From contig NC_084924.1 of the NCBI RefSeq assembly GCF_958298935.1, forward strand, positions 20,061,819 through 20,125,818: a stretch of 64,000 bases of DNA, read 5' to 3'. The position numbers were made by a program, and so were the translations under genes. The first letter of the stretch is position 1. The number at the start of each line of letters is the position of its first letter. Shown here in pieces: positions 25,701-36,062 of this stretch. The notes under the pieces are model-generated. The model saw nothing but the letters and a program-made list of their open reading frames with translations, was not told where the DNA came from and did not search any database. Source of the stretch: Phragmites australis (lineage: Eukaryota > Streptophyta > Magnoliopsida > Poales > Poaceae).

Positions 25701-28700
25701 TATTTTATTACGTTTGTTACCCTTTCTGTTTGGTTTGCAGGGATACATTCGAAGTGCAGCGTTCAACCCAGAAACATGGATCATTCCAGGGCTTGACTAT
25801 GACACATGTGGCAACAGCAAAATCTTCTGTGTGAGCCCCAATATGTACAGTCTGAGGAATATGTCTATTAAAAGTAAGAGAATAGCAGATTCGGTTGAGG
25901 CCTTAATTGGAGCCTATCTTAGTGCTGCTGGTGAGAATGCAGCCTTTCTTTTCTTATTATCTTTAGGAATGGATATAGAATTTCACAGTGAAATGACAGT
26001 TGAAAGGAAAATTACAACAAAGTCCGAAGATTTCATTAATGTGAGAAGCTTGGAAACAATGCTTGGTTATAATTTCAGTGATCCTTCATTGTTGATGGAA
26101 GCACTGACGCATGGTTCGTATCAGATCGCTGGTACTACTGCATGCTATCAGGTTGATCTGGAAGCCTTTAAGCACCTCTCTGTTTGAGATGCATAATTTG
26201 CTGTTTTATTTTCAAAATTCTTCCTGTTTAATATGCTGCAGAGGCCTAGACCCAATGGAAATATCTTTGTTTAGGTAACTATGCTTTGGCAGTTCTCTTA
26301 TGCAGTCATAACGGTGTGTACATAGGCAAGAAGGTTCAGTCAGAATGTGTATTGCATTAAGCCTAGAAAAAGAGGACCGAGCGATGTTTTATTTGTATCT
26401 TACGCTAGAAAGATAGTTCATAGACGTGCAACAGCACTATAACAAACTTGAATTATATGTTTGCATATATGAAAAGGAGAGCCATCTAATACTTAAAAAT
26501 GAAAATTTAGGACAAGTGAGCTTGGTCGATCAAGCAATATATTGGATGTTGTTAGTTCAAAACACAGAAGTATAACGGGTTTTATTGTGGACCCAATAAA
26601 ATATTTTTAATTGATATTATATTGATCCTTTTCTGGATTATGTATTTTGTGACATGAACCATTTCTATGATAAGATTTCCACTGTACCAGTGACAAAATG
26701 TGTAATATGTGGTGGTTCAATTTGTTCTTTCTGAGAGCATTAACAATTGTAATGGATGTGGTGATGTGCGCTGTTCTGTTTACCACACATCTAAACAAAG
26801 AATATTGTTTGCTAACAGTATCAAATAAAAGCAAATCTCTATATGTTATCTATAAACAAGTCCAACGGTTGCAATGTGAAGCATTTCAATTGCAGATTTT
26901 ATCAGGCAGTGATGAACAGTTTAACGATTTCACTGAGTGATGCACTTATAGCTTGGTGCATTTGTGCAGCGGCTTGAGTTTCTAGGAGATGCTGTATTGG
27001 ATCATATCTTCACTGATTATTTCTATCATCAGTACCCTGAATGCACTCCAGGATTGTTAACGGATCTGAGATCTGCTTCTGTGAACAACAATTGCTATGC
27101 TCATGCAGCGGTTAAAGCAGGATTGCATAAGCATATTCTTCATTCATCATCAGAACTGCACAGAAGGATGGCTTACTACCTTGAGAATTTCAAGCAGTCA
27201 TTTTCAGGTCCATCACATGGTTGGGAAGCTGGCATTGGTCTACCCAAGGTGCATCTTCTCCACTGTTCCTTCTAGGTGGCTATTTTGATCACTATAGTTT
27301 GTTTTTTTGGTATATTGATAGTGCATGTCAGTATTCTGTTGCCAGGTTTGGGGCTAAACCAACCCTATCCTATAATAATTGGCTAGTAACTCCCTTCAGA
27401 ACTTTTTTCTTTTCACTTCTTTTGTGTTATCTCTTTTTCTTAATTTCCCCAGTCTTTTGTCTAGATCCTTTCGGAATAGCCCTAAAACCTGTAACGGTAA
27501 AGTGGTTGGACTCAAATGGGCAGTATATCTTATGGGCTTTGTGTAGAGCGAGGGGAATCATAAAAAGGCATTAGTCTCGGTTGAGAATGAAGAGGATAAC
27601 GTGCTGCTGCCGACTTCTCGCACTCCCCCTCATGCACATGTCAGGACTTGCCTCCGGCCAGGAGGTTCTGAGCTGAGGTCGAATGTTTGAATATGGAGGG
27701 GAGGGCCTACTCTTTGTTAACAATTAAGGATTGGACCACGCTAACGTATGCACGTGCATGCTAATGCTCATCCGTCCGCACACCCTTAATTAGAAAACTA
27801 TACTTAATTAGTTGTGTTCCTCATTAAGCAAACTACCTAGATTAGGTATTGTCCGTTCCCTACTAGCTCCCTTCCCTCTCTTGATGCCTCCATCAACTTT
27901 ACAACATGTTACCATTTCTGTTTCGCTATGGTTTCATAGAGCAAATTGCCACAATTTAAAAAAGCAAAATCCATAAGACACAAAGAGCAAATTTGGATAA
28001 TTTTACAAGCAAATCAGTACCAACTCCGAAAGCATGTTTTTTATAATTTACAAGCATATCCATACACATTCAGAGAGCAAAACTGTTCCAATTTACAAGC
28101 AAAATCCATGCTAACCCAGAGAGGAAATTCATATACAAACTTAGAGCAGATTTGTTTAGTTTACAAGCAAATCCAAACAAAAATAAAAGGAGCAAGTTTG
28201 TTCCAATTTACAAAAGCAAATCCATATGAAATCATAAAGCAAATTTTTTTCTGCCCACGGAGCAAATCCAAGTGCAAATTTGTTTCAATCGACAAGCAAG
28301 TCTAGCGAACTCGTGACCAAGGATGAGGTTGCTGCTCCAAACGGACACCATCGAAGCCCAGGTCAATATGCATCACCAAGATACATGCGGGGCCATGTAG
28401 GTCACTTACACACCACAAAATGGTGATGCTGTTGAAGCTCGACGATCCGCAGGAACACTCACCGTGTAGGTCGCAACAGCAACTGAGCTTCCTCTTAGGG
28501 TGCCTCCCGATGCGCCCTAGCCACCAGCAACCGAACTATAAAACAAAATTGAAAAGCAATTCAATGTATTTGCTCGGCATATTTGAAACACTGTATAGGC
28601 AAATTCAGACAAATGTGAAAGGTAAACTGGTTGAGAATCATAAACAATTTGTTGCATCTCTGCAAGCAAAAAAGCAATTCGGCCGGCGATCTAATAGGTA

Positions 28701-30468
28701 GCTGCACCGGTGTGCGAGAATCAGGTCATCGCGCCGTGAGGTCACACGCCGGGGTCAAGGCGCGGGAGGAGGAGCGTGGCCGCTATCGACGAGGAGGTGG
28801 CTGCCCGATCCATGACCTCCAGCGACAAAGCTCCCTCCAGCTCTCGTGCTAGGGTCTTGTAGACCACAGTCGCTGGGATGACAGGGGCTACCTCCTCCGC
28901 AACTAGCACCACCGATGCTGTGAAGGCGGACACCAGCTGTCTCCTTGTGTCCACTGTGGGCAACAGGCAAACCGCTACGGATGGGGTTACGGCCACCTCC
29001 CGCCTCCCGGGCGCTCGCACGAAAGTGATGGCGGGGTCACCTAGGGGTACACGCGTGAGACGGTGGAAGCGCCGAGGCATCACCGAGGCACGAGAGCGGC
29101 TGGATCCAGCGAACTGGATGCGGGGGGATGGTCGGCGAGCCCCCATGTGTTTGGATCTATTGGGGGGGGGGGGGGGAGGGGACGAGTTGAGGGCACGCGC
29201 GAGACGGTGAAAGCACCAAGGCATGAGAGCAGCGAGATCCAGCAAACTGGATGCGGGGGGATGGCCGGCGAGCTCCCATGTGTCTGGATCTATTGGGGGA
29301 GAGCGCGCGCGCGAAAGAGAGAGAGAGAGAGCTCAGGCAGGACCGCACTGTGAGGGTGGCCAGATCTAGCTACTCCATGCCGGGGGATGGTCGGCGAGCT
29401 CTCATACTCCTTGATCTGTTGCAGAGAGAGGGGGGGGGGGGAGGGGATTGATGAGGGAGAGGATGAGTCGATGTTTGTTGCAGAGAGAGAGGATGAGTCT
29501 ATGTGATGAGGAGGAGATTGGATATGGGAGATGGATTAGATGGATACAGTTGCAGAGGGGTTGGATTAGACGGCTGGCATGGGTGTGCAAGTGTGTGAGC
29601 AAATACCTGCACGTCTAGAACGAAGTCTTTACCTTAAGGATTAGTCATATACAGGGCATCCTAACAAAAATATCTAACTAGAATCTATCTAACAAGAGGG
29701 GGAGGGCCTATATTTGTTACCTTTAACAATTAAGGATTAGTCCTATACATATGGTAGGCCACAAATAGATCCTATATAGGTGCTAACAAAAGAGCTAACA
29801 AATAGATCCTTACCTATTTGAAAGATCACAAGGTAGGCCAGTACAAACTGAATTCATATCATTACCATTTCTATATTACATCATATGATTTAGGCGTTAT
29901 TCCTACAGTTCCACACTAATAGTGAAAGAAAGAAAGAAAAAGAAAAGGAAAGAAAGAAGATGCCTCCCCCATTACTTGATATTCTTAGAAAAGGGTGGTC
30001 GCTTATTAGTAATTGATATTGTTTGCCAAACCACCTGCCATATGCGCTTAAGGATAACATGCCACAACTGGAACCTTTCTAGTTCCACAGCTAAGTTTGA
30101 CATTTAGCTCGTTTGCAAACATGCAGGTCCTCGGTGATGTAATTGAATCTATCGCCGGTGCAATTTATATTGACAGCAAGTACAACAAAAAGGTTGTCTG
30201 GAGAAGCATGAAACGGCTGTTGGAACCTCTTGCAACCCCCAAGACTGTTGAGCATGATCCTGTCAAAGAGCTGCAGGAATTATGTGACCGCATGTCTTAC
30301 AGTAGGTCTTACACAGAAACTCATGAGAATGGAGTATCGTCGGTGGTTGCAAAAGTACAGGCCGAAGGGACTACATACTCTGCAACCAGGACGGGCCCCA
30401 GTAAGCTTGTGGCGAAAAAGTTGGCAGCCAAAGCTGTGCTCCAAGATCTGAAGGCTGCAGTACGATGA
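10788..30468 (+). CDS. DCL2: Dicer-like protein 2, 20 exons, complete
   Basis: Plant DCL2 is a nuclear RNase III enzyme that cuts dsRNA into 22-nt siRNAs in antiviral and transgene silencing. Exons: 10788-10891, 10987-11416, 11726-11813, 11896-11957, 12059-12199, 16426-16551, 16626-16758, 17202-17292, 17696-17888, 17970-18130, 18947-19165, 19260-19486, 20626-20900, 21010-21422, 21526-21629, 23301-23497, 24058-24267, 25741-26151, 26970-27248, 30127-30468. Phases agree throughout and give 1401 residues, the usual DCL2 size. Visible parts: Walker A ETGAGKT (54-60), DECH (162-165), helicase motif QSRGRAR (492-498), Dicer dimerisation region (about 556-650), PAZ (about 790-920), RNase IIIa with E1008, D1012, D1108 and E1111, RNase IIIb with E1198, D1202, D1292 and E1295, and one C-terminal dsRBD. 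The single dsRBD and overall similarity favour DCL2 over DCL1, DCL3 or DCL4. Intron 10 uses a GC donor. Introns 5, 12, 15 and 19 carry repeats. The ATG lies in a good context (GCCGCCATGG). Confidence 0.95.
12403..12429. repeat. Perfect 13-bp palindrome in DCL2 intron 5
   Basis: Arms GACAGATTTCTTG and CAAGAAATCTGTC are separated by one base. It sits just left of a GC-rich block (about 12460-12930) inside otherwise AT-rich intron DNA, so it may mark the edge of an inserted element. No matching right end was identified. Confidence 0.6.
12430..13370. other. GC-rich block in DCL2 intron 5
   Basis: From about 12460 to 12930 the intron becomes rich in G and GGC/GGT runs. Long reading frames appear in several phases on both strands, but all are low complexity (Pro, Ser, Gly and Arg) and none resembles a known protein. 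It looks like an inserted repeat or a captured gene-start fragment. The remainder to 13370 is AT-rich. Confidence 0.45.
13605..13919 (-). other. Unrecognised antisense reading frame in DCL2 intron 5
   Basis: A 104-codon minus-strand frame with mixed, protein-like composition and several cysteines. I do not recognise it. It lies next to a minus-strand copia fragment and may be part of the same inserted DNA or a separate repeat. No splice or promoter evidence supports expression. Confidence 0.25.
14235..15502 (-). mobile_element. Copia retrotransposon pol fragment, antisense in DCL2 intron 5
   Basis: Read on the minus strand from 15502 downward, the fragment shows a degenerate protease region, a GAG-pre-integrase segment, then integrase with [37 protein letters not shown] and [10 protein letters not shown], and past the catalytic core [15 protein letters not shown] and [10 protein letters not shown]. 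This order and wording fit a grass Ty1/copia integrase. Frames at 14559-14909, 14510-14716 and 14282-14503 are joined by frameshifts and contain stops. No reverse transcriptase or LTR was found, so it is a fragment. Its sense is opposite to DCL2. Confidence 0.85.
15503..16425. other. GC-rich segment in the end of DCL2 intron 5
   Basis: About 15720-16170 is G-rich, with overlapping low-complexity frames on both strands and a short GA microsatellite (about 16160-16174). No protein is recognisable. The remainder leads into the acceptor before exon 6 at 16426, where CTTAG is used in preference to the next TTTAG (16428-16432), because only the first keeps the frame open. Confidence 0.45.
18129..18946 (+). 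other. GC-AG intron (intron 10) of DCL2
   Basis: Exon 10 must end at 18130 in phase 2 for exon 11 (from 18947) to stay in frame and read LLVRRGDAEAL, which aligns with DCL2 proteins. The two bases that follow are GC (AGAAG then GCATGT), and the acceptor is TATCAG. No GT donor nearby gives the right phase. The span includes the last two exon bases. Confidence 0.75.
19848..20268. mobile_element. MITE-like element in DCL2 intron 12
   Basis: The ends are inverted repeats: ACCATAGTACAAAAAGACGG at the left and the complement of CACTATGG...CCGACTTTTC at the right match over about 22 bp with a few mismatches. A second related inverted pair (GGTCCGACC, CACCGGTCCGAC) lies just inside. The middle is AT-rich and has no reading frame. 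The target duplication is not clear, so the superfamily is left open; hAT is possible. Confidence 0.6.
22530..23083. mobile_element. MITE-like element in DCL2 intron 15
   Basis: The left end GGGCCTTGTTTGTTTGG and the reverse complement of the right end (GGGCCGATTTACTTGG) are imperfect inverted repeats of the type seen at grass Tourist-like or hAT MITEs. Subterminal copies of an AGAAGCTG/CAGCAGCTT motif face each other. No clean target duplication is visible and there is no coding capacity. The AT-rich core holds several TTCAAAAT-like repeats. Confidence 0.5.
24905..24943. repeat. TG/G microsatellite in DCL2 intron 17
   Basis: A short TGTG run passes into a run of G bases. It is likely to vary in length. 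No function is implied. Confidence 0.7.
27945..28310. repeat. Degenerate tandem repeat in DCL2 intron 19
   Basis: A phrase close to AATTTACAAGCAAATCCAT, followed by an AGAGCAAATTTG-like phrase, recurs about five or six times with a period near 60 bp. Copies are diverged, so the block is old. It lies about 0.7 kb after exon 19. Confidence 0.65.
28690..29480. repeat. GC-rich block with three ~135-bp tandem units in DCL2 intron 19
   Basis: The phrase GGATGCGGGGGGATGG, then CGGCGAGC...CCATGTGT and a GGATCTATTGGGGG end, occurs near 29115, 29250 and, more diverged, 29380. Units are separated by G, GC and GA simple repeats. Long frames on both strands come from the base composition and are not credible genes. 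Confidence 0.6.
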
Positions 30469-31886
30469 GGCACGCAGCAGTTGCAAATGGTTCATTAGTT
30501 GCATTTCAGTTTCATATTTACGTCGTCGTTGGTTATGTGGTTTGGAATGTACATACATTGAGTTGCACATCTGTAGTGTACAGGGGCATACATCTCTTAG
30601 GTTGCTGTACAGGTGCACGTACGATAGGTTCTTTTTCTTCTACCTTTTGCTGCTTGTGTACAGAAACGTTTTGTTCTGGGTGGAAGGAAACTTTGGGTCA
30701 AGTGAAACTTAAAACATGGTACGTCTCCTAATAGTTCACCCTCGAAATGTTCAACTCAATCCTTGCCAAAAACAAGGTTTACAAATTCGTTTTATAGTCG
30801 AAAACTGAGACCCGCTGAATTTCTGAAATTTGTGAATATTAGAAAAAACACATAAAATTCAGTAAGAATTTGGTTAAATTTATTCGGTCAAATTTGTAAA
30901 ATTCAGTAAGAATTTGACTGAATCGATCATTTGGTAACGCTCAAATTCAACTGAAAATCGGTTGAATTACATCAAAAATTTACTGTATCTTTTGAATTTT
31001 CTGTATTGAATGTATTTCGAATGAATTCTTTGAAAACTGTTCGGTTTTCCCGATTTACTGAGTGTATTTTCCAAATTGCAGTGGAGCTTAAAAAAATAGC
31101 TTAACTTTGTAAAATCAATAACTAATTCATTTGAGCTTCAAATCAAGTGAAACAAATTTTATTGGTTTCTTTATAACATGATCTACATGGTAAAAAATAT
31201 TTATACTCATATAAAAAAGATTAATATTTTCTGTGAGAAAATGTATTTGCTAAATCTAGTTAAATGTATAGTTAATTTTTTGCTAATCCAAAAATCATGG
31301 AACCAATTTTGTTAGTCTTCTTACATGATCCTACGTCTATTAAAAATACATGAACTCATGAAATAGTTATTATAACATGTATGATTGTGTAAATATGTTA
31401 CAACTAGATTAATTTATAACTCACCCATCACACAAAATTAATAAAACCACTTTTATTAGTTTACTTATACTATAATTTATGTAGAAAAAATAATGGTAGA
31501 TATAAAAAAATTAATTATGGTGTTGTTTCTTAACATGTTCATTTATACTTCTGAACTTTGTAAAAATCATGAAGAAATTAATAAAACTTTAAATAAAGTA
31601 AAACCAACTTTTAAGATCATCTTAAGATATGCTTAAAAAAATGTGTTTGCATGTTAAGTTTTTTCTTAACATGATAGGCTTAAATTATTCTGTTCATACG
31701 ATCTATTTCAGTATTTTTTTTACATACTTACTCTATGAAATATGATGCAAATAATATTATTTTTGAAAAAAATCACAAAAAGTCTTAAGAATTTTCTCTA
31801 GTATTTTTTGTGTTTTTTATTTTTTTAAATTTAAATTCGAAAACTGATCAAATTCAGAATGCGGTGTGGACCGAATTGGCTTAATA
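30469..31886. other. DCL2 3' UTR and AT-rich intergenic DNA
   Basis: About the first 250-300 bases probably form the DCL2 3' UTR. From 30760 to 31860 the sequence is very AT-rich and has no gene. No clear poly(A) signal or element ends were identified. Confidence 0.5.
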
Positions 31887-32096
31887 TCACGAATACAGAG
31901 CAGTTTTCAACAAATTTTTAAACCCAGGGCAGAAACCATTCTGACCAGCATAGTCGCAACAAGTTGGTTTGTTCCGTGGCTTGTTCTTGACTAGTTCGAT
32001 CCAGTATCTCGCTTGTTGCTCTGACAACAGCAGATGTGTCCGGTGGGCAAATTCAGCAAAACTTTTCAGGACCATAAGTTCTTCACTGCCAGAGGA
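31887..32096 (-). other. Possible alternative last exon of the Mpv17-like gene
   Basis: On the minus strand a 69-codon open frame follows a plausible acceptor (CTGTGCAG before 32096) and ends with TGA at 31887. It is in phase with the donor after exon 6 of the Mpv17-like gene (32400). Joining the two would replace the four-residue end DNSR by a tail with LMVLKSFAEFAHRTHLLLSE. The composition is protein-like but I recognise no family. It may equally be 3' UTR or an unrelated fragment. Confidence 0.3.
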
Positions 32097-32292
32097 CTGC
32101 ACAGCTCAGGTTTCATCAGCAATTCTCGCTTAAGACATTTTCTTTCTGAATTTCGTTGGACAACACTGCACAGTTTAAGTTTTATTTATCTATACAGGCA
32201 TAAAGAAAAAAAAAGTTACACCAGAGCTGCTGCAGCTAATTGTACAATTTACACCGTCCACAAAACGATGGAACCCTTGGTCTCTCTGGTTG

Positions 32293-34921
32293 CTATCTGG
32301 AGTTGTCCTGAAAAGAAGGCACGAATTTTTTAGTGTTAACACGATAATAAAGGATGACAATGTTGAAATGATTTATCAAACTTAAAACTAGAGATGTACC
32401 TTAGAAGCAGCTTGTAAGGAGGTACCATCAGAATTCCTTGCCTCTGACTTTTCATTTGAGTACCTAGCGACAACAGAAAAAAAAGAAAGAAAGGTTCGGT
32501 TTCGTAAGTTTAGCTGCATAGGTAGGTGAAATTGAAAAGAAAAAACTGATAAAACTCACGTTGACAGTATCGTGACCCAGACTAGCTCCACACAGTCGAC
32601 CCATAAAAGTCTTTGCTCCACAGGAACCACACCGTATGTAATTAAGTGTGCAAAAGGCCACAACTTCCATCCAGCCTGCAATAACAATTGAGAACATTTT
32701 GTCATTTTCAGCTAACAATTTAGATCAACATTTTCAGCTTTACAACAGGAAACAAGACAGATCAAATGGCATGTAGTAATTTTGCAATAACTAGATCAAG
32801 AGACACATAGGTTATTTCTGCTGTGTAATCAGTTGAAAAGTATCCATAGTATTGAATCCAGGGAGGGTTCTGCGAGCACAGAATGAGTAGGTTACTGCCT
32901 TGAGTTTGTACAACATAAAAAAAGCAATATATGCGTAAAAAGAATTATGCAATATGAAGGGTTCTTTTTGCCGTTCATTATTTTTAGTGATGCTACTGTA
33001 AACCTTGATGCAACTAAATTCGGTTCTAGCTATTTTGCCCAGCAAAGCGAGCAATAGCCTATAAAAGCCTCCCGGCTCAATTTTTGCCCAAAGCTAGGAC
33101 CACATGTATCATATATGCAATTCACAATCGATGGAGTGGAATTTGGAAGGTTCGGCAGAAACCATCCCACGGAAATGGAATATTTCTTATTTCTCCAGCA
33201 AGGAATTAACATAAACACATTTCAACATGCATCAAAGCAGGCCCATTGTTTTGCTGCCAAGATCAGTGAAAACAAGAAGCACAAGCTCTTTTTTAATGCT
33301 AGCCCAGTTTGCACCGATTAGATACCAAGACCATAAACATTCAAATAAAATCCAGTGTAGTAAGCTGTTTGATTCTGCATATTGAAGAAATGTCATACAC
33401 AAGTTAAGGGAAGATGAATACTTACGGTAAGCATGGGCCAGAACGTGGACTTGAGCTCAACGAAAATAGTGGTAGGTGATTCCAACCGGAGGAAACCCAA
33501 GACTACGAAGTAGATGCTGTTCCAAATCGCAGACCAGATTGTCTGATCGAATGCAACCTTCGCAGGGACAACCCACCAATCCTTGAACGGGAACAGTGCC
33601 TGGTTCGAGGGAGTTGATGGATTCATATCATTTGGCATATCAACATAACAAAATTCTTTACTCCAGTCCTCTTTATACTGCATAGTAGCTATCCAATTTC
33701 TTTCCAAAATACAAGGATGCAAACAGATCTAACACTGCTTTCCCCCTTTCACCGTTATTTATTTCATTCTCTCACCTAAGCATCTACACATGTCAACCCG
33801 CACAAACCATCATCTCTTATTTTATCTTTTTTTTCAAATCACTTGTTGGAATGTCACTCCAGTCATTTTGTTTTGTGACTTCACCAAATTAAGAACTTTC
33901 TTAACCTTTGGTGCGGTCAAAACATGCTTCACATGGACAATTGTTACTTAATGGAATGTGCAAGTACAAGATAGCTGAGCAATTAACGTGGCAACCTCAC
34001 AGATATGGTAGTAGTAATGCGAAAGTGATCCGTGAAGTGTGAACCCAACAAGGCCAGACCGGAACATCCGAGCACGGTCGAAATCAAAGATCGGCTTGCC
34101 TTCATAGCACTGCAAGCATAAGCAGAAGCAGCAAAAACAACGATAGAGATAGTTATCACACTATTGCAGCAACAGGACGGTCCATATGAGTCGAATGGCC
34201 ACAGAAATGGAATTGAGGGCACACCTGCGCGATCCAGTCACCGAGGGAGTAGACGACGCCACTGATCATCATCTTAGCTAGAACTGGGTTGTCCTTGAGG
34301 GCCTCCTCGTATGCCGACCAGTTGTGCTCCGGCATGTACCGCAGGATCTCAAAGATAGTCCACCCCTGCAACAAATCCACCCAAAAGGTGAACTTCGAAC
34401 CCAATCGAAACGAACACCACTTGAGAATTAAAGCTCGAAAGAATAAAGAAACGTACATGCCAGTAGTCGTGGTCGACGGTGAGGAGCCTGGTGAGCGCGT
34501 AGGTGCTGGCCCCGAGCACGATGGCCGTGTTGATGCTGCGGTCCAGCATCTTGTTGCCGTCCCCGCCGCCGGAGGATCCTGCCCCGCCGGCGCTGCTTCC
34601 TCCGGCGAATCCCCCACCCATATCGCTCTGGAAGGCGAACCCGCCGATGTCAAGCTGGCTGCCCCCCAGCGGCTCGTTCCGCTGCTCCTCGAGCCTCCCC
34701 GCCACCACCATCTCCCCCTCGCCGTCCGGTCCCCGCAGAACGTCCGCCTCGTCCCCCGCCGCGGCGGCCGAGACGAGAAGCGCGCGTCGGAGACGCCTGG
34801 TCAATCTAGGCAGCCGGAGGAGAGACGGCGCGGCGGAGGTGGAGGGGCGGGGGTGGCTGGGGAGGAGCCGCCTGGAGGCGGAGGACGGGGAGGCCACGGT
34901 CGCCACGGGCGCCGCCGCCAT
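32293..34921 (-). CDS. Mpv17/PMP22-family membrane protein, seven exons, probably plastid-targeted
   Basis: Members are small four-helix integral membrane proteins of peroxisomes, mitochondria or plastid envelopes; the transported substrate is not established. Minus-strand exons: 34457-34921, 34225-34365, 33996-34109, 33426-33599, 32560-32675, 32400-32463 and 32293-32307. Phases agree and give 362 residues. The first 60 residues are rich in Ala, Ser, Pro and Arg with almost no acidic residue, as in a plastid transit peptide. A Gly/Ser-rich linker follows, then the Mpv17 core. Core landmarks are DNPVLAKMMISGVVYSLGDW, DFDRARMFRSGLVGF, GSLSHYYYH, WWVVPAKVAFDQTIWSAIWN and FWPMLTAGWKLWPFAHLITY. 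The length fits the long plastid-type members. The ATG at 34921 is chosen because upstream in-frame codons offer no ATG and its context (GACGATGG) is good. It converges on DCL2, with 1.8 kb between the two stop codons. Confidence 0.92.
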
Positions 34922-35848
34922 CGTCCACCTCGGCTCTCTACCCAACTACCCAACCACCAGACACGCGCCGACGTTCGCTTCGCTTGTTCCTCACGGCCGC
35001 GCGCGTGGTTTTATCTGCCGCGGCTGGTGATCCTGGCTTCCACCACGCCACGACAGCGCGCCTCTGTGTGGATCTCGAGCGGGCGGGTGGGCCTGCACCT
35101 GGCCTTGTGGACGTGAGCCGCCGCGCGGTCTCGTGCGCTCGCTCGCTCGCCCGAGAGAGATTCTTGCGTGCCAAACGCCACCTCAAGGTTTGAACCGATA
35201 GATAAGTTACTTATACAAGGTTTGATATTTCTTATTTTTAATAGTTCAGAATTCTGAATTTTTAAAAGTAGTAATTGAGGCTGGGAATTATAAATCTGGG
35301 AAGGATCGTTGGTCTAGGTAGCGCCAGTTTGGGACGCTATTTCACTTGACGTATGTATGTGTGGACGTTGTTAACGATGGCGTTCCAAGTGTGATCTAGC
35401 CAAACCCCAAACCAAAAAATAAGTTGAACGCCAAGCCGACGCCCTTCACGTCTCACTGTTGCCGCTACTACCAATCTCCTCACGTGTGGTGGCGACCGTT
35501 GCCGCTTAATCGAGCCTAACCCTGTCCCACCCTCGCCTGTGGCCTTAGCTTGTGCCCACCAAGACACCCGCTTTGTGCCGCTCATCATGAGGCTTTAGTA
35601 GATCTCCGCGTGCATGATACTGCTTCCACGAGGCCTTCGTCTCGAGATTTTGTTGATCGGGGCAAAATTAAAAACGGATCCAATTGAATTGAAACATTAA
35701 AAATAATTAACATATAATTTTTTAAGATAATATTTGGTACATTAAAAAATTATTTTCAATAAACACTTAAAGTATATAAAAAATAACAATCACCTTAAAC
35801 ACTTTCTAAGATCATCTTAAACACTTTCTAAGATCATCTTAAACAAGT
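34922..35848. other. Upstream region of the Mpv17-like gene and AT-rich DNA
   Basis: 34922-35190 is GC-rich and likely holds the promoter and 5' UTR of the minus-strand gene. From 35200 on the DNA is mixed. Near 35794-35845 a 22-bp unit (ACACTTTCTAAGATCATCTTAA) is repeated in tandem about two and a half times. No gene is recognised. Confidence 0.5.
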
Positions 35849-36062
35849 TCTTCTAGCATTTTTAGATTTGAATTCCTTAACGATGGTATCGAGATCAATT
35901 TTATCTAGTAATTTTTTCAATATATAAAATTGTCAAACTATTTAAACTTTCTTGAGACACTGTGGATCTCACATAGTTTTTCAATAATTTCAAATTTGAA
36001 AATTTTCTTTCAGCTGACGCCACCGTCATAGACACAATAAATAAGATTATCATATGAAAATC
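35849..36062 (-). pseudogene. hAT transposase C-terminal dimerisation relic
   Basis: Minus-strand translation from about 36060 gives MTVASAERKFSNLKLLKNY, then a VSQESLNSLTILYIEK segment. After a one-base frameshift LLDKIDLDTIVKEF and SKNARR follow. This is the conserved hAT C-terminal dimerisation region as seen in the TTF/zf-MYM-type hAT proteins of plants. No DNA-binding or catalytic part was found nearby, so it is a small fragment. It is too broken to appear as one open frame. Confidence 0.8.

Noticed and set aside
28742..29353. ORFs up to 167 codons in DCL2 intron 19
   Set aside because: They follow tandem GC-rich units and simple repeats, and no homologous motif is visible.
34289..35116. 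275-codon plus-strand frame
   Set aside because: It is antisense to exon 1 of the Mpv17-like gene and lacks any recognisable motif.
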